DNA of 6,248 nucleotides from Rohdeia sp044358925 (GCA_044358925.1 JBIKNC010000252.1:1-6248), one strand, 5' to 3'; positions 1-6,207 are shown, numbered from the stretch's first letter. The notes: generated by a model from the letters alone, not told the origin. A program made the numbers and translations.

Positions 1-6
1 GCGCTG

Positions 7-44
7 TGCGCGCCCTGCGGATGCACGCAGGGTGTGCAACTTTT
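7..44 (+). terminator. Candidate intrinsic terminator for a rightward gene lying left of the window
   Basis: Bases 7-19 pair with 26-38 around a 6-base loop (20-25). The inner seven pairs (CCCTGCG/CGCAGGG) are perfect and the outer six include two G-U wobbles. A TTTT run follows at 41-44. The wobbles are tolerated only in RNA read rightward (they become C-A mismatches in the other direction), and the T-run is on the same side, so the expected direction is rightward. It would stop transcription converging on the leftward operon that ends at 102. No stop codon of such an upstream gene is visible in bases 1-38. The T-run is short and overlaps the first copy of the 36-bp repeat, so the hairpin could instead belong to that element. 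Confidence 0.4.
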
Positions 45-99
45 GGTGCGGCACCGTACTGCCACCGGTGTGCAGTTTTTGGTGCGGCACCGTACTGCC
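31..99 (-). repeat. Two tandem copies of a 36-bp intergenic repeat
   Basis: Bases 31-63 and 67-99 match at 31 of 33 positions; the two differences are adjacent (39-40 versus 75-76). The period is 36 bp. Read leftward, in the direction of the neighbouring operon, each copy contains GTACGGTGCCGC followed by ACCAAAA. The copy nearest the gene forms a 6-bp stem with a 6-base loop (84-89 with 96-101), directly abutting the stop codon of the isomerase-like gene at 102-104. The other copy forms the same stem with one mismatch. No T-run follows on the leftward strand, so it does not look like an ordinary intrinsic terminator. A related inverted copy lies at 6154-6176. Confidence 0.8.
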
Positions 100-101
100 G
101 C

Positions 102-1037
102 TCACGAATCGAGCACGCGCCGCATCCGCGCGAGCACGTCGGCCAGGCGCTTCTTGTTGCCGCCGCCGACCTCGGCGCTCGCCCAGCCGCGGTAGCCGAC
201 GGCGTCGAGCGCGGCCATCACACGCGGGTAGTTCGCGTCGCCGTCGCCGATCTCGCAGTCGAAGCCGGCCCACAGGCCCTCTTCGTCGCACTTGGTGCGG
301 CTGTAGTCCTTGATGTCGAGCTTCGCGATGCGCTTGCCGAGCACTTCGACCCAGTGCTCGGGCCAGCCGTAGTGCACGAGGTTGCCGACGTCGAGGTACC
401 AGGCGACGTGCGGGCTCTCGAACTCGTCGACGTAGCGCGCGGCTTCGAGCGGGCTGAGCAGGAAGTTGTTCCAGACGTTCTCGAACGCGATCGTCACGCC
501 CAGCTCCGCGGCGAGCGGGAGCAGGCGGCGGATCTCCGTTTGGCTGCGCTCGTAGGCGAGGTGGTAGGGGATCTGCTCGTTCACGACGGCGGGCACGAGC
601 AGCACCGTGCTCGCGCCGATCTCGGCGGCGTCGCGCAGAGCAGTCTCGAGTGCGTCGCGTCCTTCTCCGCGCACCTTCTCGTCCGGGTCGCCGAGCGTCT
701 TGCTCCAGTGCACCGAGTCGACGACGCCGGGCACGACGACGCCCGTCGCGGCGATCGCGTCTTTCACCTCGGCGAAGTCGGGCGCGCCGGGACTGTCGAG
801 TTCGACGCCGTCGTAGCCCAGCTCCTTCAGGAGGCGGAACTTCTCGATGACGGTGCGGCCCTCACCGATCATGCCCCACTTGAGCGAGCACTTGATGCCG
901 CGCGGGGCGGCGGCGCTCGGAGCGAGATCCACTCCGCTCCGAGTCGCCGCAGCGCGCGAACGTCCGTGCACGAACGCCGCGCCGCCGAACAGGGCACCGC
1001 CGGCGAGTCCGGCCTGCAGGAAACGTCGGCGATCCAT
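102..1037 (-). CDS. Exported TIM-barrel sugar phosphate isomerase/epimerase-like protein
   Basis: The 311-residue protein belongs to the xylose-isomerase-like TIM-barrel superfamily (AP_endonuc_2 fold). The N-terminus, DRRRFLQAG followed by a Gly/Ala-rich hydrophobic stretch to about residue 23, is a good twin-arginine (Tat) signal. The barrel runs from about residue 48 (GIKCSLKWGM) to the end. Likely divalent-metal ligands are E186 (in FENVWNN), D216 (in YLDVGN), D241 (in KLDIKD) and E289 (in SAEVGGG), the spacing expected for this family. Relatives isomerise or epimerise sugars, or act on 3-keto-sugars beside Gfo/Idh oxidoreductases; the substrate cannot be read from sequence. It starts 5 bases after the oxidoreductase stop with no Shine-Dalgarno, which suggests translational coupling. 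Length is normal for an exported member. The family call is secure, the reaction is inferred. Confidence 0.88.
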   Translation of the reverse strand: MDRRRFLQAGLAGGALFGGAAFVHGRSRAAATRSGVDLAPSAAAPRGIKCSLKWGMIGEGRTVIEKFRLLKELGYDGVELDSPGAPDFAEVKDAIAATGVVVPGVVDSVHWSKTLGDPDEKVRGEGRDALETALRDAAEIGASTVLLVPAVVNEQIPYHLAYERSQTEIRRLLPLAAELGVTIAFENVWNNFLLSPLEAARYVDEFESPHVAWYLDVGNLVHYGWPEHWVEVLGKRIAKLDIKDYSRTKCDEEGLWAGFDCEIGDGDANYPRVMAALDAVGYRGWASAEVGGGNKKRLADVLARMRRVLDS

Positions 1038-1042
1038 GGCAC

Positions 1043-2416
1043 TCACGCGCGCGGCGAACCCGGGACCGGGATCGAACGCACGATCACGTCGCCCATGACC
1101 ATCTCGCTCGGCGCGAGCACTTCCTCGCTCTCGAGGATCTGCTGCGGCGTCACGCGCCGACCCGTGTACGCGGCCTCGCGCACCATGAGCGCGAGCAGCG
1201 TGCTCGTCGCCATCCAGTCGCCGTCGTACGTCGGGCGCCCGGCGCGGATCGCGGCGAAGAGTTCGTCGTGCTCCTGCTGGTACATGTCGTTCTGCGCGCC
1301 CTGGTAGAGCCACTCGCTGCGGTTCGCGCCGCTGCCCGTCACGATCTGGTGCTTCGGCGTCCAGTTCTCGATCACACCGTGGCCGCGCGTGCCCCACACG
1401 TAGTCGTGGTTCTCGCCGTGCGAGTTCGGCCACTGACGCGCGTTGTGGAAGGCCTTCACGCCGTCGCCGTAGTCGAACGTCGCACCGAAGTGATCGAAGA
1501 TGTCGCCGCTGTCCGCGCCGAGTCCGGTCGCACGACCGCCGACCGCATCGACACACACCGGCAGGCGATCGCCGAACGCCCAGGCCTGTTTGTCGATGCT
1601 GTGCACGGCCTGCTCGACGACGTGGTCGCCCGACAGCCAGGCGTGGTAGTGCCACGTGCGCAGTTGGAACTCCATCTCGCTCCACTGCGGGTCGCGACGC
1701 GCTTTGCCGATCGGGCCGGTGAGGTAGTTCGTGTACACGGCGTGGATGTCGCCGAGCGCGCCGCTCTGGAGCTCCGCGAAGAACGCGCGGTGCGCGAAGT
1801 TGTAGCGCCAGCAGAAACCGCTCGTCAGCGAACTGCCTTGCTGTTTCGCGAGCGCCGCCGACGCCATCACGCTGCGCAGACCCGGCCCGTCGACGGCCAT
1901 CGGCTTCTCGCAGAAGACGTGTTTGCCGGCCTTGACCGCGTAGTCGAGGTGCAGCGGGCGGAAGCCGGGCGGCGTCGCCAGCAGTACGACGTCGACGCCC
2001 GAGTCGATCACCTGTTTGTACGCGTCGAAGCCGCCGAAGCGCCGCTCCGCCGGCACGTCGACGCGCGCGCGCGCCTCTTCGCCGTGGGCTTCGACGAGTG
2101 CGCTCTCGAGGTTCGCGATGCACGGATCGAGGCGATCGGCGAACACGTTGCCGATCGCGTGCAACACGACCGAACCGTTCTCCGCGCTCAGCGCTTGGAA
2201 GGCCGCGCCCGTGCCGCGTCCGCCGCAGCCGACGAGGCCGATGCGCAGCGCGGTCGGCTGCTTCTCGCGCGTCGCGGTGAAGAACAGGTCCTGTTCGCGC
2301 GGACGCGAACTCGCGCAGCCGCCGAGCACCGGCAGGGCCGCTGCGGAACCGACGAGCAGAGAACGGCGCGTGAGTCCACGCGCCGCGTTCGAGGAGTGGG
2401 GGAGTTCGCTCTTCAT
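1043..2416 (-). CDS. Tat-exported Gfo/Idh/MocA-family NAD(P)-dependent oxidoreductase
   Basis: The 457-residue protein begins with a twin-arginine leader (TRRSLLVG, residues 16-23), then a hydrophobic stretch and an LGGC motif at 31-34 that could be a lipobox, so it may be a membrane-anchored Tat lipoprotein. The nucleotide-binding Rossmann motif is LVGCGGRGTG (61-70). The family's EKP motif, with the usual catalytic lysine, is K171. The segment WLSGDHVVEQAVHSIDK (260-276) matches the GDHIVEQ-x-VH-x-D block common in planctomycetal members and carries likely active-site H272 and D275. Family members oxidise or reduce sugars and cyclitols with a tightly held nicotinamide cofactor, which fits export in folded form through Tat. 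The chosen ATG gives the complete leader; the gene lies 35 bases after the SUMF1-like gene, with no clear Shine-Dalgarno. Substrate is unknown; C3 oxidation of a glycoside is inferred from the DUF1080 and TIM-barrel neighbours. Confidence 0.9.
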   Translation of the reverse strand: MKSELPHSSNAARGLTRRSLLVGSAAALPVLGGCASSRPREQDLFFTATREKQPTALRIGLVGCGGRGTGAAFQALSAENGSVVLHAIGNVFADRLDPCIANLESALVEAHGEEARARVDVPAERRFGGFDAYKQVIDSGVDVVLLATPPGFRPLHLDYAVKAGKHVFCEKPMAVDGPGLRSVMASAALAKQQGSSLTSGFCWRYNFAHRAFFAELQSGALGDIHAVYTNYLTGPIGKARRDPQWSEMEFQLRTWHYHAWLSGDHVVEQAVHSIDKQAWAFGDRLPVCVDAVGGRATGLGADSGDIFDHFGATFDYGDGVKAFHNARQWPNSHGENHDYVWGTRGHGVIENWTPKHQIVTGSGANRSEWLYQGAQNDMYQQEHDELFAAIRAGRPTYDGDWMATSTLLALMVREAAYTGRRVTPQQILESEEVLAPSEMVMGDVIVRSIPVPGSPRA

Positions 2417-2451
2417 GGTCGTTGTCGGCTTCGGGGGTGGCTCGTGGTGAT

Positions 2452-3381
2452 TCACTCGACGTCCATCACGACGCGCATGCCCGGCCAGGCGGCGTTGGCG
2501 AGCCACCACACGCTCTTCGGGATCTGCGGATCGCTCATGTTCCAGTCGGTGTCGCGGAACTCGCGCATACCGAACTCGAGGCCTTCGGCGAGGTCGAAGA
2601 AGCTGCCGCCCGCGAGAGCGTGGGCGCCGTACTTCGTGCCGTCGGGCTGTTCGACGCGGCACCACTCGGCGACGTTGCCGTGCACGTCGAACAGGCCCCA
2701 CGCGTTGGGCGCCTTCGTGCCGACGAGCTGCGACGACTGGTTCGCGTTGGCGTCGAACCAGGCGAGCGCGCCCAGCTCCGAAGGATCGTCGCCGCACGTC
2801 CAGCGCCCGGTCGAACCGGCGCGCGCCGCCCACTCCCACTCGCGTTCGGTCGGCAAACGGAACGGGCGGCCCGTGCGCAGCGCGAGCCAGTGGGCGAAGG
2901 ACTCCGCGCCCTTCGCGCTGATCGAGATGATCGGGCGCTTGCCCTGTCCGTAGCCGCGGTCGGTCGCGATGTACGGCTTGGTCGGGCGCGCGAAACCGTC
3001 GATCGGTTCGCCGCTCTTGGACGGGGGCGGGCCTTCGCTCTCGAGCAGCATCGCGAGGTAGTCGTCCCAGGTGACTTCGAGCGTCGCGACCGCGAGGCTC
3101 TCGACGCGCTCGCCGCGCAGGAATCCGCCGGGCACGCGCACCATGGCGAACGAGACCGCGGTTCCCGGTACGCTCACGACCTCGGTCGCGAGTGCTGCAT
3201 CGTCGACGCGCACCAGCGCGAGGCGCGCAGAGTCGGCGCCGTCGTTCGCTGTCGGTGCATGCGCGTCCGAGGTGTCGGCGCCGCTCCTGCACGCGGCGGC
3301 GACGAGTACGGCCGCACACGCGACCGCACTGAACTTCCACGAGAACGAGCACAGGAACGAGCACGGCGAGGAACGAATCAT
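2452..3381 (-). CDS. SUMF1/formylglycine-generating-enzyme-like putative lipoprotein, catalytic cysteines absent
   Basis: The 309-residue protein has a Sec-type leader (hydrophobic from about residue 17) ending in AAAC at 28-31, a weak lipobox; a Ser/Asp/Ala-rich linker follows. The SUMF1 (FGE-sulfatase, C-type-lectin-like) domain runs from about 80 to 309. It has FRLPTEREWEWAARAG (174-189), PNAWGLFDVHGNVAEW (225-240), LAGGSFFD (257-264) and the terminal GMRVV (301-305). True formylglycine-generating enzymes place two copper-binding cysteines shortly after the GGS motif; this protein has none after C241, so sulfatase activation is unlikely. No sulfatase gene is in view. Planctomycetes carry many such domains, probably as binding or structural modules. 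It is the first gene of the leftward operon. The ATG at 3381 is the only usable start that keeps the signal peptide. It overlaps the start of the divergent gene and has no Shine-Dalgarno. Family call firm, role unknown. Confidence 0.88.
   Translation of the reverse strand: MIRSSPCSFLCSFSWKFSAVACAAVLVAAACRSGADTSDAHAPTANDGADSARLALVRVDDAALATEVVSVPGTAVSFAMVRVPGGFLRGERVESLAVATLEVTWDDYLAMLLESEGPPPSKSGEPIDGFARPTKPYIATDRGYGQGKRPIISISAKGAESFAHWLALRTGRPFRLPTEREWEWAARAGSTGRWTCGDDPSELGALAWFDANANQSSQLVGTKAPNAWGLFDVHGNVAEWCRVEQPDGTKYGAHALAGGSFFDLAEGLEFGMREFRDTDWNMSDPQIPKSVWWLANAAWPGMRVVMDVE
3343..3366. repeat. 12-bp tandem duplication in the divergent start region
   Basis: Two adjacent 12-bp units (GAACGAGCACAG at 3343-3354 and GAACGAGCACGG at 3355-3366) differ at one base. 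A further GAACGA occurs at 3371-3376, just after the ribosome-binding site of the rightward gene. On the leftward strand the units encode PCSF and LCSF (residues 6-13) in the signal peptide of the SUMF1-like protein. On the rightward strand they form the leader of the DUF1080 gene. The unit length keeps the leftward reading frame, so a simple slippage duplication tolerated in a signal peptide is the easiest explanation. Confidence 0.7.
3368..3372 (+). promoter_or_regulatory. Ribosome-binding site of the DUF1080 gene
   Basis: GAGGA lies 7 bases before the ATG at 3380 and supports that start over the in-frame ATG at 3398. It is the only clear Shine-Dalgarno before any of the six complete genes here. 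It lies inside the first codons of the leftward SUMF1-like gene. Confidence 0.65.
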
Positions 3382-3382
3382 G
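3379..3382. other. Overlapping divergent start codons (CATG)
   Basis: The palindrome CATG supplies the leftward ATG (3381-3379) of the SUMF1-like gene and the rightward ATG (3380-3382) of the DUF1080 gene. Each promoter must therefore lie inside the other gene, or transcripts must be leaderless. Both starts are backed by an intact export signal immediately downstream, and the rightward one by a ribosome-binding site. Confidence 0.65.
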
Positions 3383-4846
3383 CAGCGACGGAACGTGATG
3401 CTCGGGTTGGTGGCGGCGGGCGTGTCGACGCTCGCACTCGCGCGGCCCGAGTCTAGCCGAGACGGAGGAGCGGCCTCGCAACGCGGGCTGATCGAGCGCG
3501 AGCCGGCCGTGCTCTTCGACGGCGCGACGCTGGAGGGTTGGACGACGCGCGGCGGGCGTTACGACGGCGACGCGCGGTGGACGGTCGAAGACGGCTGCCT
3601 CACCGGCCGTACCGGCGCGAATGGCGAGGGCGGCCTCGTCTACACAACGCGCTCTTTCACCAGCTTCGACCTCGAGCTCGACTGCAAACTCGACCACCCG
3701 TACGACTCGGGTGTGTTCGTGCGCATGCTGCCGTCGGACACGGGGCTGCGCGGCGCGCAGGTGACCCTCGACGATCGCGAGGGCGGCGAGATCGCGGCCA
3801 TCTACGCCGACGGGTTCCTGGCCCACAACGAGGCCGGCGCGGCGAAGTGGAAACTCAATGAATGGAACCGCGTGCGTGTGCGCTGCACCGGTTTCGACAT
3901 GCGCGTCGAGGTGTGGCTGAACGGCGAGCCGGTCATGGACCATCGCATTCCGCACGGCTCGGGAGCGTTCGCGTCGCGCGGGCTCGTGGGTCTGCAAGTG
4001 CACGGCGCCGACGCCGACGCGGCCTCGCGGCGCGTGCAGTTCAAGAACGTGCGCATCCAGGAACTCGACGTGTTCGCGAGCGTCGAGTTCGATGGCGCCG
4101 CGGCTCCGAAGAAGAACGCCGGAGCGCTCCAGCGCGCACTCGGCGGCGCGTCGCAAGGCAACGAGACGCGCATCGCCGTGGCGCGCGAAGGCGGCGGCGG
4201 TGAACTCGAACTCACCGAGGTCGCGCGCGACGCGGGCTGGCGCGAGCTCTTCGCCGCGGGACATGTCGCGTTCGGGAGCGAGGACGGCTACGTCGTCGCT
4301 CCGAGTTCGGTCGCGATCCCGGCCGACGGCGGCGGACACGTCGCGACCGCGGACGACTTCACCGACTTCCGGCTGCGCTTCGACTTCCAGATCGCCGAGA
4401 TGGCGAACTCGGGTCTGTTCCTGCGTGGCGCGCGCGACGGCGGCGATCCGGCCTACTCGGGTTGTGAGATCCAGCTCCTCGACGACTTCAATTGGGAGGA
4501 GCGCACGGGGTCGACGCTCGCGCCGTACCAGTTCACGGGCTCGCTCTACGCGGCGGTGCCCGCCGGGCCGGACAAGGAGTACGCGCGGCCGGGCGAGTGG
4601 AACCGCATGGAGGTGCAGTACCGCGGGACGCGGCTCGCGGCGGCGCTCAACGGGCGGCTGTTGTTCGACGTCGAAACGGCCGGGCTCGAAGTCGAGCCGG
4701 CCTTCGCGGCGCGCGCGGCGAGCGGCTTCATCGGCTTCCAGCGCTACGGCGCCGACGGTGTCGTGGGCGACACGGCGATCACGGTCCGCAACGCTTTCGT
4801 TCAGCCACTCGTGGCGCTCGAGAAGGCAGCGGGCGACGCGCGCTGA
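3380..4846 (+). CDS. Exported protein with two DUF1080 (3-keto-disaccharide hydrolase-like) domains
   Basis: The 488-residue protein starts with MQRRNVMLGL and a hydrophobic stretch, with a likely cleavage after ALA at 21; the RR-N-V-M pattern is compatible with Tat export. Domain 1 covers about 43-229 (LFDGATLEGWTTRGG, RWTVEDGCL, DSGVFVRML, NEWNRVRVRCTG, FKNVRIQELD). Domain 2 covers about 287-475 (FTDFRLRFDFQI, NSGLFLRGA, GCEIQLLDD, FTGSLYAAVPA, PGEWNRMEVQYRG, ASGFIGFQRYG). These are signature blocks of the DUF1080 beta-jelly-roll family, some members of which cleave 3-keto-glycosides. Domain 2 keeps the family's E-x-Q pattern (E363, Q365); domain 1 has Q127 and T129 there, so it may be a binding or degenerate copy. 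The linker at about 230-286 is low in conserved features. Divergent to the Gfo/isomerase operon, it probably acts in the same extracytoplasmic pathway. Family firm, activity inferred. Confidence 0.88.
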   Translation: MQRRNVMLGLVAAGVSTLALARPESSRDGGAASQRGLIEREPAVLFDGATLEGWTTRGGRYDGDARWTVEDGCLTGRTGANGEGGLVYTTRSFTSFDLELDCKLDHPYDSGVFVRMLPSDTGLRGAQVTLDDREGGEIAAIYADGFLAHNEAGAAKWKLNEWNRVRVRCTGFDMRVEVWLNGEPVMDHRIPHGSGAFASRGLVGLQVHGADADAASRRVQFKNVRIQELDVFASVEFDGAAAPKKNAGALQRALGGASQGNETRIAVAREGGGGELELTEVARDAGWRELFAAGHVAFGSEDGYVVAPSSVAIPADGGGHVATADDFTDFRLRFDFQIAEMANSGLFLRGARDGGDPAYSGCEIQLLDDFNWEERTGSTLAPYQFTGSLYAAVPAGPDKEYARPGEWNRMEVQYRGTRLAAALNGRLLFDVETAGLEVEPAFAARAASGFIGFQRYGADGVVGDTAITVRNAFVQPLVALEKAAGDAR

Positions 4847-4877
4847 GTCGGCGCTGCTCTTCGCCCGCGCACGCACC

Positions 4878-5735
4878 ATGCCCGAGTTGCCCGAAGTCGA
4901 AACCGTCGTGCGTCAGATCGAACCGGGCGTGGTCGGTCGCACGATCCGCGCGATCGACGTGCGTTGGTTGCGCACGCTCGGCGGCGCGACGCGCGCGAAG
5001 TTCGAGCGCGGCGTCGTCGGTCGTCGCATCGTCCTCGCGCGGCGGCGAGCGAAGTGGATCGTGCTCGAGCTCGACGACGGCGCGGTGCTGCTCGTGCACC
5101 TGCGCATGACGGGGCGGCTGACGGTGCGCGGCGCGAAGGAGCCGCACGACGCGTACCTGCGTGTGTCGCTCGCGTTCGACGGCGGCACACGCCTCGACTT
5201 CGACGACGTGCGCAAGTTCGGGCGCTTCGTGTGGCTGGCGGAGCCGGAGTCCGTGCTCGGCGAGCTGGGTCCCGAGCCGCTCGACGACGCCTTCACGCCG
5301 GCCGTGCTCCACGACGCACTCACGCGCCGCCGCCGCCAGCTCAAGCCGCTGCTCCTCGACCAGACCGTCGTCGCCGGCCTCGGCAACATCTACGTCGACG
5401 AGTCGCTGCACGCGGCCGGTCTGCATCCGCTGGCGCGCTCCGAGAGACTCGCGCTCGACGACGCGACGCGTTTGCACCGCGCGGTGCAGACGATCCTGAC
5501 GCGAGCGATCGCGTGCCAGGGCTCGAGCTTCGACGTCTTCTATCGCACGCCGAAGGGCGAAGCGGGCAGCTTCCAGGACGAGTTCGCCGTCTACGATCGC
5601 GCCGGCGAGCCCTGCCGCACGTGCGGCGCACCGATCGTGCGGCTCGTCGTCGGACAGCGCGGCACGCATCTGTGCCCCGTCTGCCAACCCAAGTCACGCC
5701 GCGCCGCGCGAACTCGCGCCCCGCGCCGCTCCTGA
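4878..5735 (+). CDS. mutM: Formamidopyrimidine-DNA glycosylase (8-oxoguanine repair)
   Basis: This 285-residue bifunctional glycosylase/AP lyase removes 8-oxoguanine and formamidopyrimidines from DNA. The start is fixed by the obligatory N-terminus MPELPEVE, in which P2 is the nucleophile after Met removal and E3 is catalytic. Other hallmarks are K59 (RRRAKW), the strand-intercalating M77 (HLRMTGRL), R112 and F114 (RKFGRF), the helix-two-turn-helix GLGNIYVDE (167-175, N170), and a C-terminal zinc finger with C246, C249, C266 and C269 around GQRGTHLCPVCQ. All key residues are present. An arginine-rich tail of about 15 residues follows the zinc finger, where many family members stop. The gene lies 31 bases after the DUF1080 gene and 14 before the HIT gene, so cotranscription is possible. 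There is no clear Shine-Dalgarno. Nei is excluded in favour of MutM by the PELPEVE N-terminus and the M/R/F intercalation triad. Confidence 0.96.
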   Translation: MPELPEVETVVRQIEPGVVGRTIRAIDVRWLRTLGGATRAKFERGVVGRRIVLARRRAKWIVLELDDGAVLLVHLRMTGRLTVRGAKEPHDAYLRVSLAFDGGTRLDFDDVRKFGRFVWLAEPESVLGELGPEPLDDAFTPAVLHDALTRRRRQLKPLLLDQTVVAGLGNIYVDESLHAAGLHPLARSERLALDDATRLHRAVQTILTRAIACQGSSFDVFYRTPKGEAGSFQDEFAVYDRAGEPCRTCGAPIVRLVVGQRGTHLCPVCQPKSRRAARTRAPRRS

Positions 5736-5749
5736 TCGACGCCATTCAC

Positions 5750-6133
5750 ATGCCGACCATCTTCGACAAGATCATCGCGGGCGACATCCCGTGCCACAGA
5801 GTCTGGGAGGACGCCGAACACCTCGCCTTCCTCGACGTGCGGCCGCGTGTGCCGGGCCACACGCTCGTCATCCCGAAGAAGCCGAGCGACTACCTGTTCG
5901 ACCTCGACGACGCCGCCATGGCGAAGCTGTGGTCGGCCGCGAAGAAGGTCGCCGCGAAGTTGAAGCGCGAACTGCCCTGCGAGCGGGTGTGCGTGATGGT
6001 GATCGGCTGGGAGGTGCGCCACGTGCACATCCATCTCTTGCCGACCAACGCGATCAGCGACATCGGGATGCCGCCGGTCGACGAGAGAGCCGTTGCGGGC
6101 CTCGCCGAGCTGGGCAAGCGGCTGGCGCGTTGA
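5750..6133 (+). CDS. HIT-family (Hint/PKCI-type) nucleotide hydrolase
   Basis: The 127-residue protein is a full-length histidine-triad protein of the Hint branch. The N-terminal block TIFDKIIAGDIPCHRVWED and the LDVRPRVPGHTLVIPKK segment (28-44) are typical. The catalytic triad motif is GWEVRHVHIHLLP, with H91, H93 and H95. Such proteins hydrolyse nucleoside phosphoramidates or aminoacyl-adenylates in the cytoplasm. No signal peptide is present. The gene starts 14 bases after the mutM stop, so the two are likely cotranscribed; no Shine-Dalgarno is evident. The ATG is well placed, because the conserved TIFDKII block begins at residue 3. The physiological substrate cannot be read from the sequence. 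Confidence 0.93.
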   Translation: MPTIFDKIIAGDIPCHRVWEDAEHLAFLDVRPRVPGHTLVIPKKPSDYLFDLDDAAMAKLWSAAKKVAAKLKRELPCERVCVMVIGWEVRHVHIHLLPTNAISDIGMPPVDERAVAGLAELGKRLAR

Positions 6134-6153
6134 GCGTCGAGGCGGCGGCCGAG

Positions 6154-6176
6154 GGCGGTACGGTGCCGCGACAAAA
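6154..6176 (+). repeat. Third, inverted copy of the intergenic repeat core
   Basis: This 23-base segment matches the reverse complement of the left-end repeat at 20 of 23 positions, including an unbroken GTACGGTGCCGC and the CAAAA tail. It lies 20 bases past the HIT stop codon, so relative to transcription it has the same orientation as the copies after the isomerase-like gene. The small GGCR/TGCC stem around the GTACGG loop is kept: the A-T pair of the other copies is a G-U pair here. Confidence 0.7.
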
Positions 6177-6207
6177 TCCCCCCTCATTCCGCACTTCGGA
6201 GCCGAGC

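Noticed and set aside
1..20. Similarity between the left-end GCGCTGTGCGCGCC and the right-end hairpin GCGCTGGCGCGC, as possible element ends
   Set aside because: The match needs a gap and consists of low-complexity GC alternation, which is expected by chance in this DNA.
31..99. CRISPR-like repeat
   Set aside because: There are only two near-contiguous copies with a 3-base remainder and no spacers or cas genes.
6..1307. A 433-codon rightward open frame
   Set aside because: It is antisense to the TIM-barrel gene, which has clear motifs and a Tat leader; this frame has none.
1268..2953. A 561-codon rightward open frame
   Set aside because: It is antisense to the oxidoreductase and SUMF1-like genes, has no recognisable motif and has the biased composition of a shadow frame.
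2452..3381. Authentic sulfatase-activating enzyme
   Set aside because: No cysteine pair at the expected C-terminal positions and no sulfatase gene in the window.
1043..4879. A 1278-codon leftward open frame spanning several genes
   Set aside because: Only its last 457 codons (from 2416) match a protein family. The rest is antisense or out of frame to well-supported genes and is Arg/Ala/Val-rich, as expected from GC-rich DNA with few stop codons.
4779..5687. A 302-codon leftward open frame opposite mutM
   Set aside because: The opposite strand encodes a complete MutM with all catalytic residues; the leftward frame has no family features.
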